DNA of 64,000 nucleotides from Sphingobium nicotianae (lineage in GTDB: Bacteria; Pseudomonadota; Alphaproteobacteria; Sphingomonadales; Sphingomonadaceae). Under the pieces are notes generated by a model. It saw only the letters and a list, made by a program, of their open reading frames with translations, had not been told where the DNA came from and did not search any database. Positions 48,695 to 58,396 of this stretch are shown here, in pieces (position 1 is the first letter of the stretch; the number at the start of each line of letters is the position of its first letter). Position numbers and translations under genes: made by a program. The stretch covers positions 143,557 through 207,556 of the forward strand of contig NZ_JAHGAW010000011.1 of assembly GCF_018603885.1 (NCBI RefSeq), written 5' to 3'.

Positions 48695-48726
48695 AAATGG
48701 CGCAGATCGTCGGATCTGCGCCATTT
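48695..48726. terminator. Strong bidirectional terminator
   Basis: aaatggcgcagatc (48695-48708) and gatctgcgccattt (48713-48726) are perfect complements around a gtcg loop. The stem is 14 bp, with an A-run at one foot and a T-run at the other. It lies between convergent HK2 and the TonB receptor and would end both transcripts. Confidence 0.85.
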
Positions 48727-48753
48727 GCGTTGCTCATCAGTGACCAACCATCG

Positions 48754-51201
48754 TCAGAACTCGATGGTGCCTTGTAGACCCCATGTCCGCGGCGGATTGA
48801 AATTGCCATAGTCGCCCAGGCTGTTGGCGTTGGCGGCCGATCGGCGGTAAATATATGTCGCGTCCAACAGGTTCCGGGCCCAGAACGAAAGCGTGCCCTT
48901 CGTGCTGCTGGTGAGGGGGATTTTCGCCAGCGCGATGCTGGCATTCACGATAAAGCTAGCGTCGGCCTTCACCGCTTCATTCTGGAAGCTGTACTGCGAT
49001 TCCGCATAGTTGGCATCGAGATGGAACTTCAACTTGCTCCCGTTGCCCATCACCGGCACGTTGTAATCGGCATAGGCCGAGGCGGCGTTACGCGGCGTGT
49101 AAACCACATAGACCTGGTAGAGTACGGGCGGTGTGAGCAGCGTGTTCAACGTCGCTGGCACCTTGGTGTAGGTATAGGCATAGGATGCGCCCACGGTCAG
49201 ATCGTCTGTCACGCGCGCCGTCAGTTCCGCTTCGATGCCGCGAATCTTCGAGACTCCGGGGGCATTGCCAGTGTCCTCGGTATGGAGGTTGAAAGTGGGG
49301 TTCGGCGTCGTCGTGCCCGGCAGGAACGGGTTGGTGTCGACATTGTCGAAGTCGGTCTGCGTGCCAGTGCGATCCATGATGTAGCCGGCCAGGTTGAGCC
49401 TGACATGATGGTCGAGCAGATCCATTTTTGCGCCCACCTCGTATGATTTGACCGCTTCAGGGCCAAAAGCGAGGAAATTGTGGGACCGGTCGTTGGCGCC
49501 GCCGGCGCGATAACCGGTCGAATATTTGGCGTAGAGGTTGACGGTCGGAGTCGCGTCCAGCGCAAGCACGACCAGCGGGTCGAAGCGGCTGTTGCTGAAA
49601 TCGAACTGATAGTTCGTTGCGACGCCCGAAACCAGGTAGAGAAGACCATTGCGCTTGTCGTTGGTGTAGCGGCCGCCCAGCGTCAGGTGGAGCATGTCGA
49701 AGCCGGCGGGCGTGAACGTCGCCTGGCCGAACGCAGCATAGCTCTTGGCAAAGGCCCGGCTGGCGCGCTGCAGGAACTGCTGACCGATTGCCCAGCCCTG
49801 ATTGCTCGAGGTAACCGGACCCACGACCGTTTCGCTCTGGATCGTATAGCCAGTCCCGTCGACGTTCCACTTGTTCGAAGCCGGCGTTGCGGCCTGCTCC
49901 TGGGCGCCCTCGTTGAAATAATAGCCGCCGAGGACGAAATCGACCTGTGGAATGCTCCCGACTAGCTGGAGTTCCTGGCTGAACTGGCGCTGGTTGAGGA
50001 ACGAGAGGCTATAACGGCTGAAGAGGGCATTGGGGGCGAAGATCGTGCGGTGTGCACCGCCCGAATTGTCCCACTGGTCGGTTGAGACCGTCCGCCACGC
50101 CGTGATGGACCGCAGTTCGATATGCGGCGTCAGCTCATATTTGAGCGTGGCCGACGTGCCTTCGGTACGATCGACGCTGACCTGCTGCGGGACGCCGATC
50201 TCGGCCACCGACTGGCGATTGCTCCCACTGACATAGACCAGCGGCGAAAGAGGCGCGATGCAGGTCGAGCAGGCGACGCTTGTCCCGGCAGGGCTCCCTG
50301 GCGCGACCAGCTTGAGGGTGATCGGATCGTAGATCCCGATGGTCTTGTTGTTGGGGTTATAGGTGATCAGCTGGCTATAGTTCGGCGTGTTCTCATCTCT
50401 CGCCTTGTCATACGAGACGAGCGCGGAGAAGCCCTCTATGGGCGTCCATTTTGCCGAGATCCGACCACCGACGCGCTCATACTGGTTCCAGCCGGCCTGG
50501 CCCGCGAGCGGGTTCTTGACCGTCGGGTCCTGATGCTGCTCCACGCCATCCAGCTTGATTGCGATGTGCTGAAATTCAGGCAGGTCGATATGACCCTGCA
50601 CTTCATGGCTGCCATAATTGCCGGCGCCGGCACTGACGCGGCCTCCAAATTCACCTGTCGGCGCTTTCGTCACGATGCTCAGCGCGCCGCCTTCCGTATT
50701 ACGGCCGAACAGGGAGCCCTGCGGACCCTTAAGTACCTCGATGCGCTCGACGTCGAACAGAGCGGCGTTGAGGCCCTGTGAGCGGCCCAGATAGACGCCG
50801 TCGACATAGACGCCGACGCCGGTATCGCGAGCCGTCTGGTTCTGGTCGAAAGGCACAATGCCGCGGATGCCCACAGTCAGCGCGGACTGGCGCGCCTCGA
50901 ACGTCGCGACCCGAAGCGAGGGAACGCCGCCGTCGGCAAGATCGATCAGGCTGCCGACGTGTCGATCCTGGATGACAGCGTCATCCACAACCGAGATCGC
51001 GATGGGGGTCTTCTGCAGATTGGTTTCGCGCCTGGTGGCGGTGACAACAATCTCCTTCAGCCCCGAATGCGAGTCGGGCGCCAACCCGTCTTCGGCCGAT
51101 TGATCCGAAGAAGCAGGCGCCTGCGCAAATATAGGGGCGGCAGTGAGTCCGGCCAGCGCGCCGCCAGCAAGCAGCATCGTGCGGGAAATATTTAAATTCA
51201 T
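48754..51201 (-). CDS. TonB-dependent outer-membrane receptor
   Basis: The 815-aa protein has a signal peptide (MLLAGGALAGLTAAPIFAQA) and a TonB box-like KEIVVTATRRETNLQKTP. The plug domain contains VGIRGIVPFDQN and RIEVLKGPQGSLFGRNTEG, and the protein ends in a beta-barrel finishing with Phe (LQGTIEF). It imports an unknown ligand (siderophore, oligosaccharide or aromatic compound) using TonB energy. The adjacent two-component system could control it; this is inference. A decayed IS30 copy lies about 470 bases upstream. Confidence 0.9.
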   Translation of the reverse strand: MNLNISRTMLLAGGALAGLTAAPIFAQAPASSDQSAEDGLAPDSHSGLKEIVVTATRRETNLQKTPIAISVVDDAVIQDRHVGSLIDLADGGVPSLRVATFEARQSALTVGIRGIVPFDQNQTARDTGVGVYVDGVYLGRSQGLNAALFDVERIEVLKGPQGSLFGRNTEGGALSIVTKAPTGEFGGRVSAGAGNYGSHEVQGHIDLPEFQHIAIKLDGVEQHQDPTVKNPLAGQAGWNQYERVGGRISAKWTPIEGFSALVSYDKARDENTPNYSQLITYNPNNKTIGIYDPITLKLVAPGSPAGTSVACSTCIAPLSPLVYVSGSNRQSVAEIGVPQQVSVDRTEGTSATLKYELTPHIELRSITAWRTVSTDQWDNSGGAHRTIFAPNALFSRYSLSFLNQRQFSQELQLVGSIPQVDFVLGGYYFNEGAQEQAATPASNKWNVDGTGYTIQSETVVGPVTSSNQGWAIGQQFLQRASRAFAKSYAAFGQATFTPAGFDMLHLTLGGRYTNDKRNGLLYLVSGVATNYQFDFSNSRFDPLVVLALDATPTVNLYAKYSTGYRAGGANDRSHNFLAFGPEAVKSYEVGAKMDLLDHHVRLNLAGYIMDRTGTQTDFDNVDTNPFLPGTTTPNPTFNLHTEDTGNAPGVSKIRGIEAELTARVTDDLTVGASYAYTYTKVPATLNTLLTPPVLYQVYVVYTPRNAASAYADYNVPVMGNGSKLKFHLDANYAESQYSFQNEAVKADASFIVNASIALAKIPLTSSTKGTLSFWARNLLDATYIYRRSAANANSLGDYGNFNPPRTWGLQGTIEF

Positions 51202-51667
51202 GATACTAAACCCCTTTTTAGGATAAAAATCCGTCGAAAGGGCTAGTATGTCCAGATCAAGACAATCGCATTTCAGTTTTGGGACAGCTCCCGAGAGCGA
51301 TTTTCATGTTCATTTCATTTTCGCGGCAAGGACTTTGAATCAAAGGAGGATCAGGACCACGCAGGCTGTCCAATTCCGGTAGCCAAGGCAAAAAACAAAA
51401 CAGGTTGATGGAATGCGCGCGCCGATCGTCGCAGCCTTCTTTCAGCCAAGCGTTTTTTGAGATTCCGGCGTTGATGCGACGGGCGGTATCGTTGTGCGCG
51501 AAGCTTGCGACGAGCTCGGGTTAAGCATGGGCAAGTTGCATTCTTGGGCATTCGTGTAATCCGCCTCGGCCCTGACGCGCGGTTGATGCCGTCGAGGTAC
51601 CATCGCCCGACAAGCAGAATGGGACCTTGTTCGTGGACTCCATTAGGGCCAGCGGCCCCTACCGACG
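51202..51667. other. Gap upstream of the TonB receptor
   Basis: This 466-base region holds the receptor promoter and 5' untranslated part, with an AT-rich start (taaaaagggg near 51220) that supplies its ribosome site. No gene is visible. The IS30 element begins at its right edge and could supply or block transcription. Confidence 0.5.
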
Positions 51668-52872
51668 GCGGGTTCAACGGGTCATCGCAACACTGCCCGT
51701 AATCTATCGGTGGGTGTTTCAAAGTCCAAGGTTTTGCGCGGCCGCTGATTGAGCCTGAGGGCGATGGCGTTGAGCTGGCTCTGAGAGAAGCGGGATAGAT
51801 CGGTTCCGCGCGGGAAGTATTGGCGCAGAAGGCCGTTGGTGTTCTCGTTGCTACCGCGCTGCCAGGGACTGCGCGGATCGCAGAAGTAGACCTGGATATT
51901 GGTGGCCATGGTGAAGCACTCGTGGCCTTGCCCTGATCCCAGGTCAGCGAGCGTCGCAGTTCTGCAGGTAGCTTACCGATCTGCTGGGCGAGCGCGGCCA
52001 CGACGGTTGCCGAGTCCTTCCTCTTCAACTTCACGAGCATCGTGAACCGGCTGTGCCGCTCGACCAGCGTAGCGATGTGTGTGTCGTTGGCCCCGGTAAG
52101 CATGTCGCCCTCCCAATGACCCGGAACAGCGCGATCTTCGGCTTCGGCCGGGCGCTCGCGGATCGAAACCATATCGACGATCTGCCCGTGTCCACGACTG
52201 GTCTTTGCACCTTTGGCCGGGCGCATCTGCCGCCGGGTACGCAAGTGCGCCATGAGCTCCTTCTTGAGCACCCCGCGCGCCTGGATGAAGAGGCTGCGAT
52301 AGATCGCTTCGTGGGATATCTGCATGTCTGGGTCGTCTGGATACTGCCGCTTCAACCAGCCCGCAATCTGCTGCGGCGACCACTCAAGCGCCAGCTTCTG
52401 CGCCACGCGCCAGCGTAGCCGCCCATGCAGCGCCAGGCGACACCGCTTCGGACGCAGGGCTCGCTCCCAGGCCTGCTTGTCCGCCCGCGCTGCGCGATAG
52501 GTCCGCAAGCCGCCGTTGCGAGCGATCTCCCGGCAGATCGTCGAAGGCGAACGCCCGAGCGCCCGTGCAATAGCTCTGATCGATCGACCCGCTGCGATCC
52601 CGCGAGATATCTCCTCGCGTTCCTCAAGCCTCAGCGCCAAGACTAACGATGCCGTGGCTGAGGAGCAATCCCGCCATGCAGGGCCACGATCCGCTGCACA
52701 CCCGTCTTGTTGCGCCGTTCCAGCGCCCGCGAAATGGCCGATATGCTCTGGCCCTGCTTCCAGCGCTCCCAGCTCAACCTTCTGCGAAGCCGTGAACCAG
52801 ATCCGTGACGTTACCATCGCTCACCTCCTCATCCCCTCAGATTAAGGTGTTGCGATGACCCATTGAACCCGC
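51668..52872 (-). mobile_element. IS30-family insertion sequence, decayed
   Basis: Two ends match as inverted repeats: 51668-51693 and 52847-52872 (26 bases, one mismatch; core gggtcatcgcaacac). They enclose 1205 bases, normal for IS30. The transposase inside is broken by indels, so the element is probably not autonomous. Target duplication could not be identified. Confidence 0.85.
51682..52817 (-). pseudogene. IS30-family transposase, frameshifted
   Basis: The start is MVTSRIWFTASQK (ATG at 52815-52817). The frame is scrambled from about residue 17 by a short deletion (a TG appears lost after GAGCTG), then returns near LALRLEEREEISRGI. It is disrupted again after SLTWDQG near 51910-51930. 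Beyond that, the family C-terminus (VYFCDPRSPWQRGSNENTNG) continues in another frame and stops at 51682-51684 inside the left end. The helix-turn-helix SIRAIARALGRSPSTICREI is intact. The DDE motif is split across frames, so no active transposase is expected. Confidence 0.85.
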
Positions 52873-53126
52873 CCCCTAATCTCGGACATTCAGGCCGCCC
52901 CATGAGCACCCCGAAAGCAGCCGATTGTTAATCCCAGCAGCGACGGCGAAATCTGGGACAAAGCTGTCGTTCGCGAGGCTATGATTGAATGGCCGCTCTT
53001 GGCGAGAGCAGGCCCTTTGAGCCTCGTCTGGATGCGGGCGTCGATTGACCGTGGTGTGCCGTTGTGTTCACCGTCAGCACCTATGGCCCAGATTTGAGGT
53101 TGTGATTATGAACGAGCTCGATCAGT

Positions 53127-53597
53127 TCAGCCGGTCACGTCCTTGCCAGCGGGCTGCGATGACGTATGGCCTGAGGCGTCATCGAGCGATCCCCGCCCAA
53201 GCCTGCCGCTCATGGCGGTAAGATAGGCGGCGATAGCCGGAACATCGGTTTCGACGACGGGTGCCTTGTAGGTTTCGCGCATCTTCTTGACGATTGCCAT
53301 CCATTGCTCGGCGGAGAGCCGTGGCTGGGTGAGAGCCATGCTCGCCGAATGGCAGGACGTGCAGTTGGCGTTGATGACATCGGCGTGCGGGCCATCGGGA
53401 TAGACTCCGTCATCGATCGGCAGGTCGACCGAAGTCGAACTGATGGTGAAGCCACCCGCGCTGACGCCCGGTGGCGGGCTGGCTGCGACGGGATCGGTTC
53501 GGACCGGACGCGGGCCCGGCGGACCGATCGCCACCAAGACTAGCGCCGCAAGGCCGACGATACCGAAAGACAGGGTTCCGAAAGATGGCGTCGTCAC
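53127..53597 (-). CDS. Cytochrome c subunit of sulfite dehydrogenase (SorB-like)
   Basis: GTG 53595-53597 follows gaggag. A longer frame to 53765 overlaps the upstream gene and is not credible. The 156-aa product has an uncleaved or cleaved N-terminal hydrophobic segment (LSFGIVGLAALVLVAIG) and one haem site, CTSCH (Cys79, Cys82, His83). The sixth ligand is probably one of the Met residues in MAIVKKMRETYKAP. It would accept electrons from the molybdenum subunit encoded 11 bases upstream. Confidence 0.8.
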   Translation of the reverse strand: MTTPSFGTLSFGIVGLAALVLVAIGPPGPRPVRTDPVAASPPPGVSAGGFTISSTSVDLPIDDGVYPDGPHADVINANCTSCHSASMALTQPRLSAEQWMAIVKKMRETYKAPVVETDVPAIAAYLTAMSGRLGRGSLDDASGHTSSQPAGKDVTG

Positions 53598-53608
53598 GGT
53601 CGCTCTCC

Positions 53609-54847
53609 TCACGCGGCAATGATGTGGGTGGTTTCGACATTGGCGCGCATGAACCCGCCGGGATTCCAGATCGGCTTCATTGGTTGTGTGACGCCAGACG
53701 TGCTGGTGCAGCGCGACATGAGGGCGACGCGGCCCCGGCGGGGTAGCGGCACGCGTGCGTCCCACCGCCGGAAACTATATTTGCCCTGATCGGGGCCAAG
53801 CACACTTTTATACCAGGTGTGTCCGCCGTCGGCGGAGACGTCGACCCGGGCGACCCCCGCGTCGCCGCCCATCGCAATCCCGCCCAAGGGGATTGCGGCC
53901 TCGAAGGCAATCGTCTGGTCCTCCGACAGGCTGGTGATCCAGGATCGCGGCACCATCCGGCTGATCGGTACCGCCGGATAATTCTTCGCGCCCGGCGCGA
54001 CATTGGCGCCGGGCGTCGCCGGCACTTTATAGGCCTTGGCCATCCAATACTCGTCGTCCGGGCCGGGCAGCACCTCGATGTCGTTGAGCATCTTGACCCA
54101 ATAGGTCGAATACCAGCCCGGCACGATCAGGCGGATCGGAAAGCCGTTGAGCAAAGGCAACTGCTCGCCGTTCATGCCGAAGGCGATCATCACGTCGCCG
54201 TCGCGGGCGTGATCGATGCCAAGCGACTTTCCGAAATCCGGCGCACCGGCGACGACGGGCTGGTCGAGTGCGCCGAAGCGGACCGTGACCGCACCCGGCT
54301 TGATTCCCGCGAGGTCGAGCAGGTCACGCAGCCGCACGCCGAGCCATTTCGCATTGCCCATCGCGCCATGGCGCCATTGCGCGCCCGGCACGCGCGGCTC
54401 GAACAGGCCGCGCGAATTGCCAGAACATTGATTCACTGCGGCCATCTCGACACGAGGCAGGCGCAGCAATTCTTCCAGGCTGATCGACAGTTGGCGGGCG
54501 ACATGCCCTCGCACCGTCAGCCGATAGGTCGTGGCATCGATCGATGTCGGGATTTCCGCCCAGTGCCAGCGCACGAAGAAGCGGTCATTGGGCGTGAAGA
54601 CGTCCTGGTCGAACACTTCGATCGGCGTCTCGAGCAGCGGCGGATGGATGCGCTGGAGGATCATGCTGCCCTTGCCGGGGAAGGCGTTCGTGATCGGGCG
54701 CTCGGACGGCCCGCCGGGCAGGGCCAGATTGGCGAGGGTCTCGGCCAAGCCAGGGCCGGCGAACGCCGCGGCGCTGCCTATGCCGATCCCGCCGAGTAAT
54801 CGGCGACGGCTGGTGGCGTGGGCGAGGAGGGTGTCAAAACGATCCAC
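53609..54847 (-). CDS. Molybdenum sulfite dehydrogenase, catalytic subunit (SorA-like)
   Basis: GTG 54845-54847 follows aaaaggag, giving 412 aa; the longer frame to 55030 lies inside the upstream gene. A twin-arginine signal (TSRRRLLGGIGIGSAA) indicates export of the folded protein. The sulfite-oxidase fold is marked by Cys141 in NQCSGNSRG, the molybdenum ligand. A C-terminal dimerisation domain follows (VDVSADGGHTWYKS). It oxidises sulfite to sulfate in the periplasm and passes electrons to cytochrome c. Other sulfite-oxidase family substrates cannot be excluded. Confidence 0.82.
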   Translation of the reverse strand: MDRFDTLLAHATSRRRLLGGIGIGSAAAFAGPGLAETLANLALPGGPSERPITNAFPGKGSMILQRIHPPLLETPIEVFDQDVFTPNDRFFVRWHWAEIPTSIDATTYRLTVRGHVARQLSISLEELLRLPRVEMAAVNQCSGNSRGLFEPRVPGAQWRHGAMGNAKWLGVRLRDLLDLAGIKPGAVTVRFGALDQPVVAGAPDFGKSLGIDHARDGDVMIAFGMNGEQLPLLNGFPIRLIVPGWYSTYWVKMLNDIEVLPGPDDEYWMAKAYKVPATPGANVAPGAKNYPAVPISRMVPRSWITSLSEDQTIAFEAAIPLGGIAMGGDAGVARVDVSADGGHTWYKSVLGPDQGKYSFRRWDARVPLPRRGRVALMSRCTSTSGVTQPMKPIWNPGGFMRANVETTHIIAA

Positions 54848-54860
54848 GGCATGCTCCTTT

Positions 54861-56003
54861 TCAGGCGGCGCTGGCGATGCAGGGTGAGTGAAACAGGCGA
54901 CCGCTCCAGGCGCCGGAGAGGGTCTTGCCGGCAACCAGAATCCACATTGCGAACAGGACGATCGTGAGAAGTGCGCCGACCCCGCCGAAGAAGGCGAGAT
55001 GAAGCGCCGTGCCCAGCCTGAAGCTCGCAACGGTGTAGACGCCGAACGGGAAGGTGTAGCCCCACCAACCCAGATTGAACGGGATGCCTTTACGCCAGTA
55101 ACGGGCGGTGATCAGCGCCGCGAGCGCCAGCCACCACAGGCCATAGCCCCAGATCATCAGCCCCCCGATCACGCCGAGGCCCGCGGCCACGGCGCCGAGC
55201 TGCGCCAAGCCATGGGCGGAGAAGATCTCAGGCGCATCGCTGCCCAGCACGAGCAGACCGAGTGCGCCGGTTCCGATCGGCCCGAGTGCCAGCCAGCAGG
55301 AGGCGGCCATGCTCTCATGTGGCAGCCGGTGCAGCGCCAGGCGCAGCATCAGGATCGTCAGGATGGCGAAGGCGACGGGGACCGAATAGGCCCACAACAC
55401 ATAGCCGGTCACGAGTACCGTGATCTGGCTTGCGGCGGTGTCGAGGTGCGGCACGAGCAGGCCGCCACTCGCGCCCGCCACCTCGGCTGCAACGACCGGC
55501 AGCAGCCAGATCGCCGTCATCCGCTCGAGCGCATGGGCGTGACGCGTGAACATGAAATAGGGGATCAGCACCCCGCAGGCGAGCGCCATCGCCACGTCGA
55601 TCCACCACAAGGCATGGGCAACCGGCAGGACGCCGTCGCCGAAGCGCGGCAGCCCGAACGCCACGAAGCCATTGATGATCGTCGCGAGGCCCATCGGGAT
55701 CGTGCCTAGGAACATCGACATGCTCTCATGTCCGAATATGCGGCGTGCCTCGTTCGTGAAGAGGATCCAGCGCACACCATAGAGGCCGCCGAACAGGCAA
55801 AACAAAGCGATGTTGAACAGCCACAATGCCTCGCCGAGGGGCGCGAGCGCTGGGCCGATGTTCGGAAGCTGGGGCAGGGCCAGCGCCAGGATGCCCGTGC
55901 CCATGGTCGCGGCGAACCAGTTGGGCGTGAACTGGCGGATGATCTCCCGAGCGTTTTCGAAGCCCAGCAGGCCGCGCGTCGTGGAAGGCAGCGAGGCCAT
56001 CAT
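54861..56003 (-). CDS. SLAC1/TehA-type anion channel (probable sulfite exporter)
   Basis: The 380-aa protein has about ten membrane helices and the TDT/SLAC1 pattern: FTPNWFAATMGTGILALAL at the N-terminus, then WWGYTFPFGVYTVASF. Relatives include fungal Ssu1 sulfite pump and bacterial TehA. The neighbourhood of a sulfite dehydrogenase favours sulfite as substrate, an inference. It starts 4 bases inside the LysR gene's end and is followed by SorA 13 bases later. Confidence 0.8.
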   Translation of the reverse strand: MMASLPSTTRGLLGFENAREIIRQFTPNWFAATMGTGILALALPQLPNIGPALAPLGEALWLFNIALFCLFGGLYGVRWILFTNEARRIFGHESMSMFLGTIPMGLATIINGFVAFGLPRFGDGVLPVAHALWWIDVAMALACGVLIPYFMFTRHAHALERMTAIWLLPVVAAEVAGASGGLLVPHLDTAASQITVLVTGYVLWAYSVPVAFAILTILMLRLALHRLPHESMAASCWLALGPIGTGALGLLVLGSDAPEIFSAHGLAQLGAVAAGLGVIGGLMIWGYGLWWLALAALITARYWRKGIPFNLGWWGYTFPFGVYTVASFRLGTALHLAFFGGVGALLTIVLFAMWILVAGKTLSGAWSGRLFHSPCIASAA

Positions 56004-56869
56004 GCCAGCTCCTTGACCAGATCGGTGAGCGCATCGGCGGCGCGGGTGCGATAGCGCTCCTTATGGCGCAGCGCGTGGAAGCGTCTGGCCGGCAGGTCGA
56101 GGGGCAGCACATGCAGCGTACCGGCGGCCAGTGCCGACGCGACTACCAGCTCGGACAGGACTGCGACGCCTGCGCCCGCTTCGACTGCGGTGCGAACGGC
56201 TTCATTCGACGGCAGCGTCATCGCGATCGTCAGCGTTGCCGGATCGACGCCGTCGCGGCGCAGCGCCTCCTCGAAGGATGAGCGTGTGCCCGATCCCTGC
56301 TCGCGGACGATTCATCGCGCCTGGCGCATCCAAGCCTCGTCGACCACCTCCACCGCCTCGCGTCCGACCAGTACCATCTGGTCGCTGGCGATGGGCCAGT
56401 GCGCGAGAACGGGTTCGTCGATCATGCCTTCCACGAAGCCCAATTCCGCCGCGCCGCTCAGGACGCGCGCGGCGGCGCCCTCGCTATTGTCGATCGCGAG
56501 CTCGACGGTGATGGCCGGGTAGCGATCGTGAAAGGTCGCCAGCCTTGGGGGAAGCCAGTAGCTGGCGATGGTCTGGCTGGCGACGAGCCGCAACGTCCCG
56601 CGCTTGAGCCCGGCATAGTCGGCCAGTGCCTGTTCAGCACTCGCCGCGCGCCCGAGGACCGCCCGTGCCTCGTCGAGGAGCATGCGGCCCGCCTCGGTCA
56701 ACTCGATGCCGCGGCCGACCCGGTTGAACAGCGGCACGCCGTGGCGCGCTTCCAGCGTGGCGATCGCGGCGCTGGCGGCCGATTGGGTGACATTCAGCGC
56801 CTCGGCGGCGCGGGTGACATGCTGGCGTTCGGCGACGCCGACGAAGATGCGAAGCTGTTCAAGGGTCAT
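56000..56869 (-). pseudogene. LysR-family regulator with in-frame TGA (codon 186)
   Basis: The 289-codon frame begins at ATG 56867-56869 with MTLEQLRIFVGVAERQHVTR, an intact LysR helix-turn-helix (TRAAEALNVTQSAASAAIATL). It runs through RLVASQTIASYWLPPRLATF to a TGA at 56312-56314. After the TGA the same frame continues with IVREQGSGTRSSFEE and MTLPSNEAVRTAV, a normal effector domain to its end. Related regulators have Trp at this place (RWIVREQGSGTR-like), so TGG to TGA is a one-base change. It may be a nonsense allele or, less likely, read through. The end overlaps the transporter start, so it heads the sulfite operon. Confidence 0.8.
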
Positions 56870-57084
56870 GGGTTGGACCTCCAGGAGCGTTGATGCGCCA
56901 TCATGATCCATCGGTCCATGCGATTGTTATTATGATTTCAATCGTAATTTGTGATTGATCATGGTCTGTCGGCCAGTGTTTTAGGACCCTCCGATGTCCC
57001 GCATGCACGAGCCGCCGTTTTGGGCGCCTCGCGAGGCGCTGTCCTCGGTTCCGCTCCCTGCAGCGTCTATTCCCGTCGAACCAA

Positions 57085-57873
57085 CTAAATCGCCTGGTTG
57101 AATTGTGCCCTGGCGACGTCCGCGATGGGATGGAGCTCGGCCTCGCCGAGCGGCCCGACCAGGCTGAACCCGAGCCCATCGCGCGACCAGCTCACCGACG
57201 TCACGCGCCCGGCATTGCCCAGCTTCATCGGCGTGTCGCGATCGATCGCCATGTTGCGCGACAGCATGGTCAGCCGCGTGCCCTTGCCGTTGTCGAACAT
57301 ATAGAGCACCGCCGGGCCATGCGGCGTCGGTACGACGCGACCGCCGATGAAGCTGTATCCCGCGCCCGACAGATCGGGGATTGACACCGGGCGTTCCAGG
57401 CGGCGCGAAGCCCATTGGATCAGCTGCGGCGCGTCGGCCGCCTTGATTTCCACCGGCCGGCCCATATCGGGCGCGTAGACCGCATAGCTGTCCGTGGCTT
57501 CCTGGGCGAGCGCAGCGATGCCCGCGCGCGGAGGCTCCTGCGCCGAGCGCAGGCCCCAGCCTCCCACGCCGCCCATGACCATCAGCAGTAGCGCGGCAGC
57601 CACCTGCCAGGGGCCGCTGCGCCAATTTCGTCGCTGGCGCTGGTGACGATCGATCAGGCGGCTGAGGTTGAGCTCCGCCGGCACCGGTTCGTCCGCAATC
57701 GGCCCCAGCGCATCGCGCATCGCGCCGCGCAGTGCCCGGTCGAGTGCGATCCGCTCGGCGACCTGGGGATGGTCGGCAAGATACGCTTCGACCTCCGCCC
57801 GACGGCGGCTGTCGATCGCATCGTCGATATAGCCCTGGAGGTCGTCATCGGTGATCGGGCGACCGCCGTTCAT
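57085..57873 (-). CDS. Membrane anti-sigma factor
   Basis: The 262-aa protein has an N-terminal cytoplasmic sigma-binding segment (DDLQGYIDDAIDSRRRAEVE), without the His/Cys zinc ligands of ZAS proteins. One membrane helix follows (about residues 85-108, WQVAAALLLMVMGGVGGWGL), then a periplasmic domain. Its start overlaps the upstream sigma factor by ATGA, typical for an ECF pair. It would hold the sigma factor inactive until a periplasmic signal appears. Confidence 0.82.
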   Translation of the reverse strand: MNGGRPITDDDLQGYIDDAIDSRRRAEVEAYLADHPQVAERIALDRALRGAMRDALGPIADEPVPAELNLSRLIDRHQRQRRNWRSGPWQVAAALLLMVMGGVGGWGLRSAQEPPRAGIAALAQEATDSYAVYAPDMGRPVEIKAADAPQLIQWASRRLERPVSIPDLSGAGYSFIGGRVVPTPHGPAVLYMFDNGKGTRLTMLSRNMAIDRDTPMKLGNAGRVTSVSWSRDGLGFSLVGPLGEAELHPIADVARAQFNQAI

Positions 57874-58391
57874 TTCACTCTCCTCAGATAGGGTGCGGCG
57901 GGTTTGTCACGGCCCGTAATCTCGTCGCGCAGGCGAGCCCGCGCGCGCGACAGCCGCGACATGACCGTGCCGATCGGTACGCCCAGCGCCTTGGCCGTGT
58001 CGACATAACTCAGCTCCTCGATGGTCACGAGCAGCAGGACCGCGCGCTGGTCGTCGGGCAGGCGATCGAGCGCCTGCATGACGTCGCGGTGATGAATACC
58101 CGCTTCCTGGTCAGGTGCGCGCGCGATCGTTGCGGGACTTGCGTCCTCGACCGGCACGTGCGGCCCGCGCCGCGCCGTCTGGCGCAGTCGGTTCATCGCC
58201 AGATTGTGCAGGATCGTGAACAGCCAGGTCCGGGCATCGCCGTCGGCACGCCGCTGGTGCCAGCGGCTGATCGCGCGCTCGAGACAGTCCTGCACGAGAT
58301 CGTCCGCCGCCACGCTGTCGCGCAGCAGCACGCGCGCATAGCGCCGCAGCCTGGGGATCAGCGGCTCAACCAGGAGCATCATGTCCTGCAT
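57870..58391 (-). CDS. ECF RNA polymerase sigma factor
   Basis: The 173-aa protein has region 2 (AADDLVQDCLERAISR, then ARTWLFTILHNLAMNRLRQ) and region 4 (LDRLPDDQRAVLLLVTIEEL, then LGVPIGTVMSRLSRARARL), the two-domain ECF layout. It directs transcription of a small regulon, probably including the upstream YncE and DUF305 genes. The start is ATG 58389-58391; a second ATG lies at residue 4. Confidence 0.9.
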   Translation of the reverse strand: MQDMMLLVEPLIPRLRRYARVLLRDSVAADDLVQDCLERAISRWHQRRADGDARTWLFTILHNLAMNRLRQTARRGPHVPVEDASPATIARAPDQEAGIHHRDVMQALDRLPDDQRAVLLLVTIEELSYVDTAKALGVPIGTVMSRLSRARARLRDEITGRDKPAAPYLRRVK

Positions 58392-58396
58392 GGCGC

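Noticed and set aside
43027..52872. CRISPR arrays or retron-like structures in the accessory region
   Set aside because: No regularly spaced direct repeats, reverse-transcriptase motifs or Cas signatures were seen.
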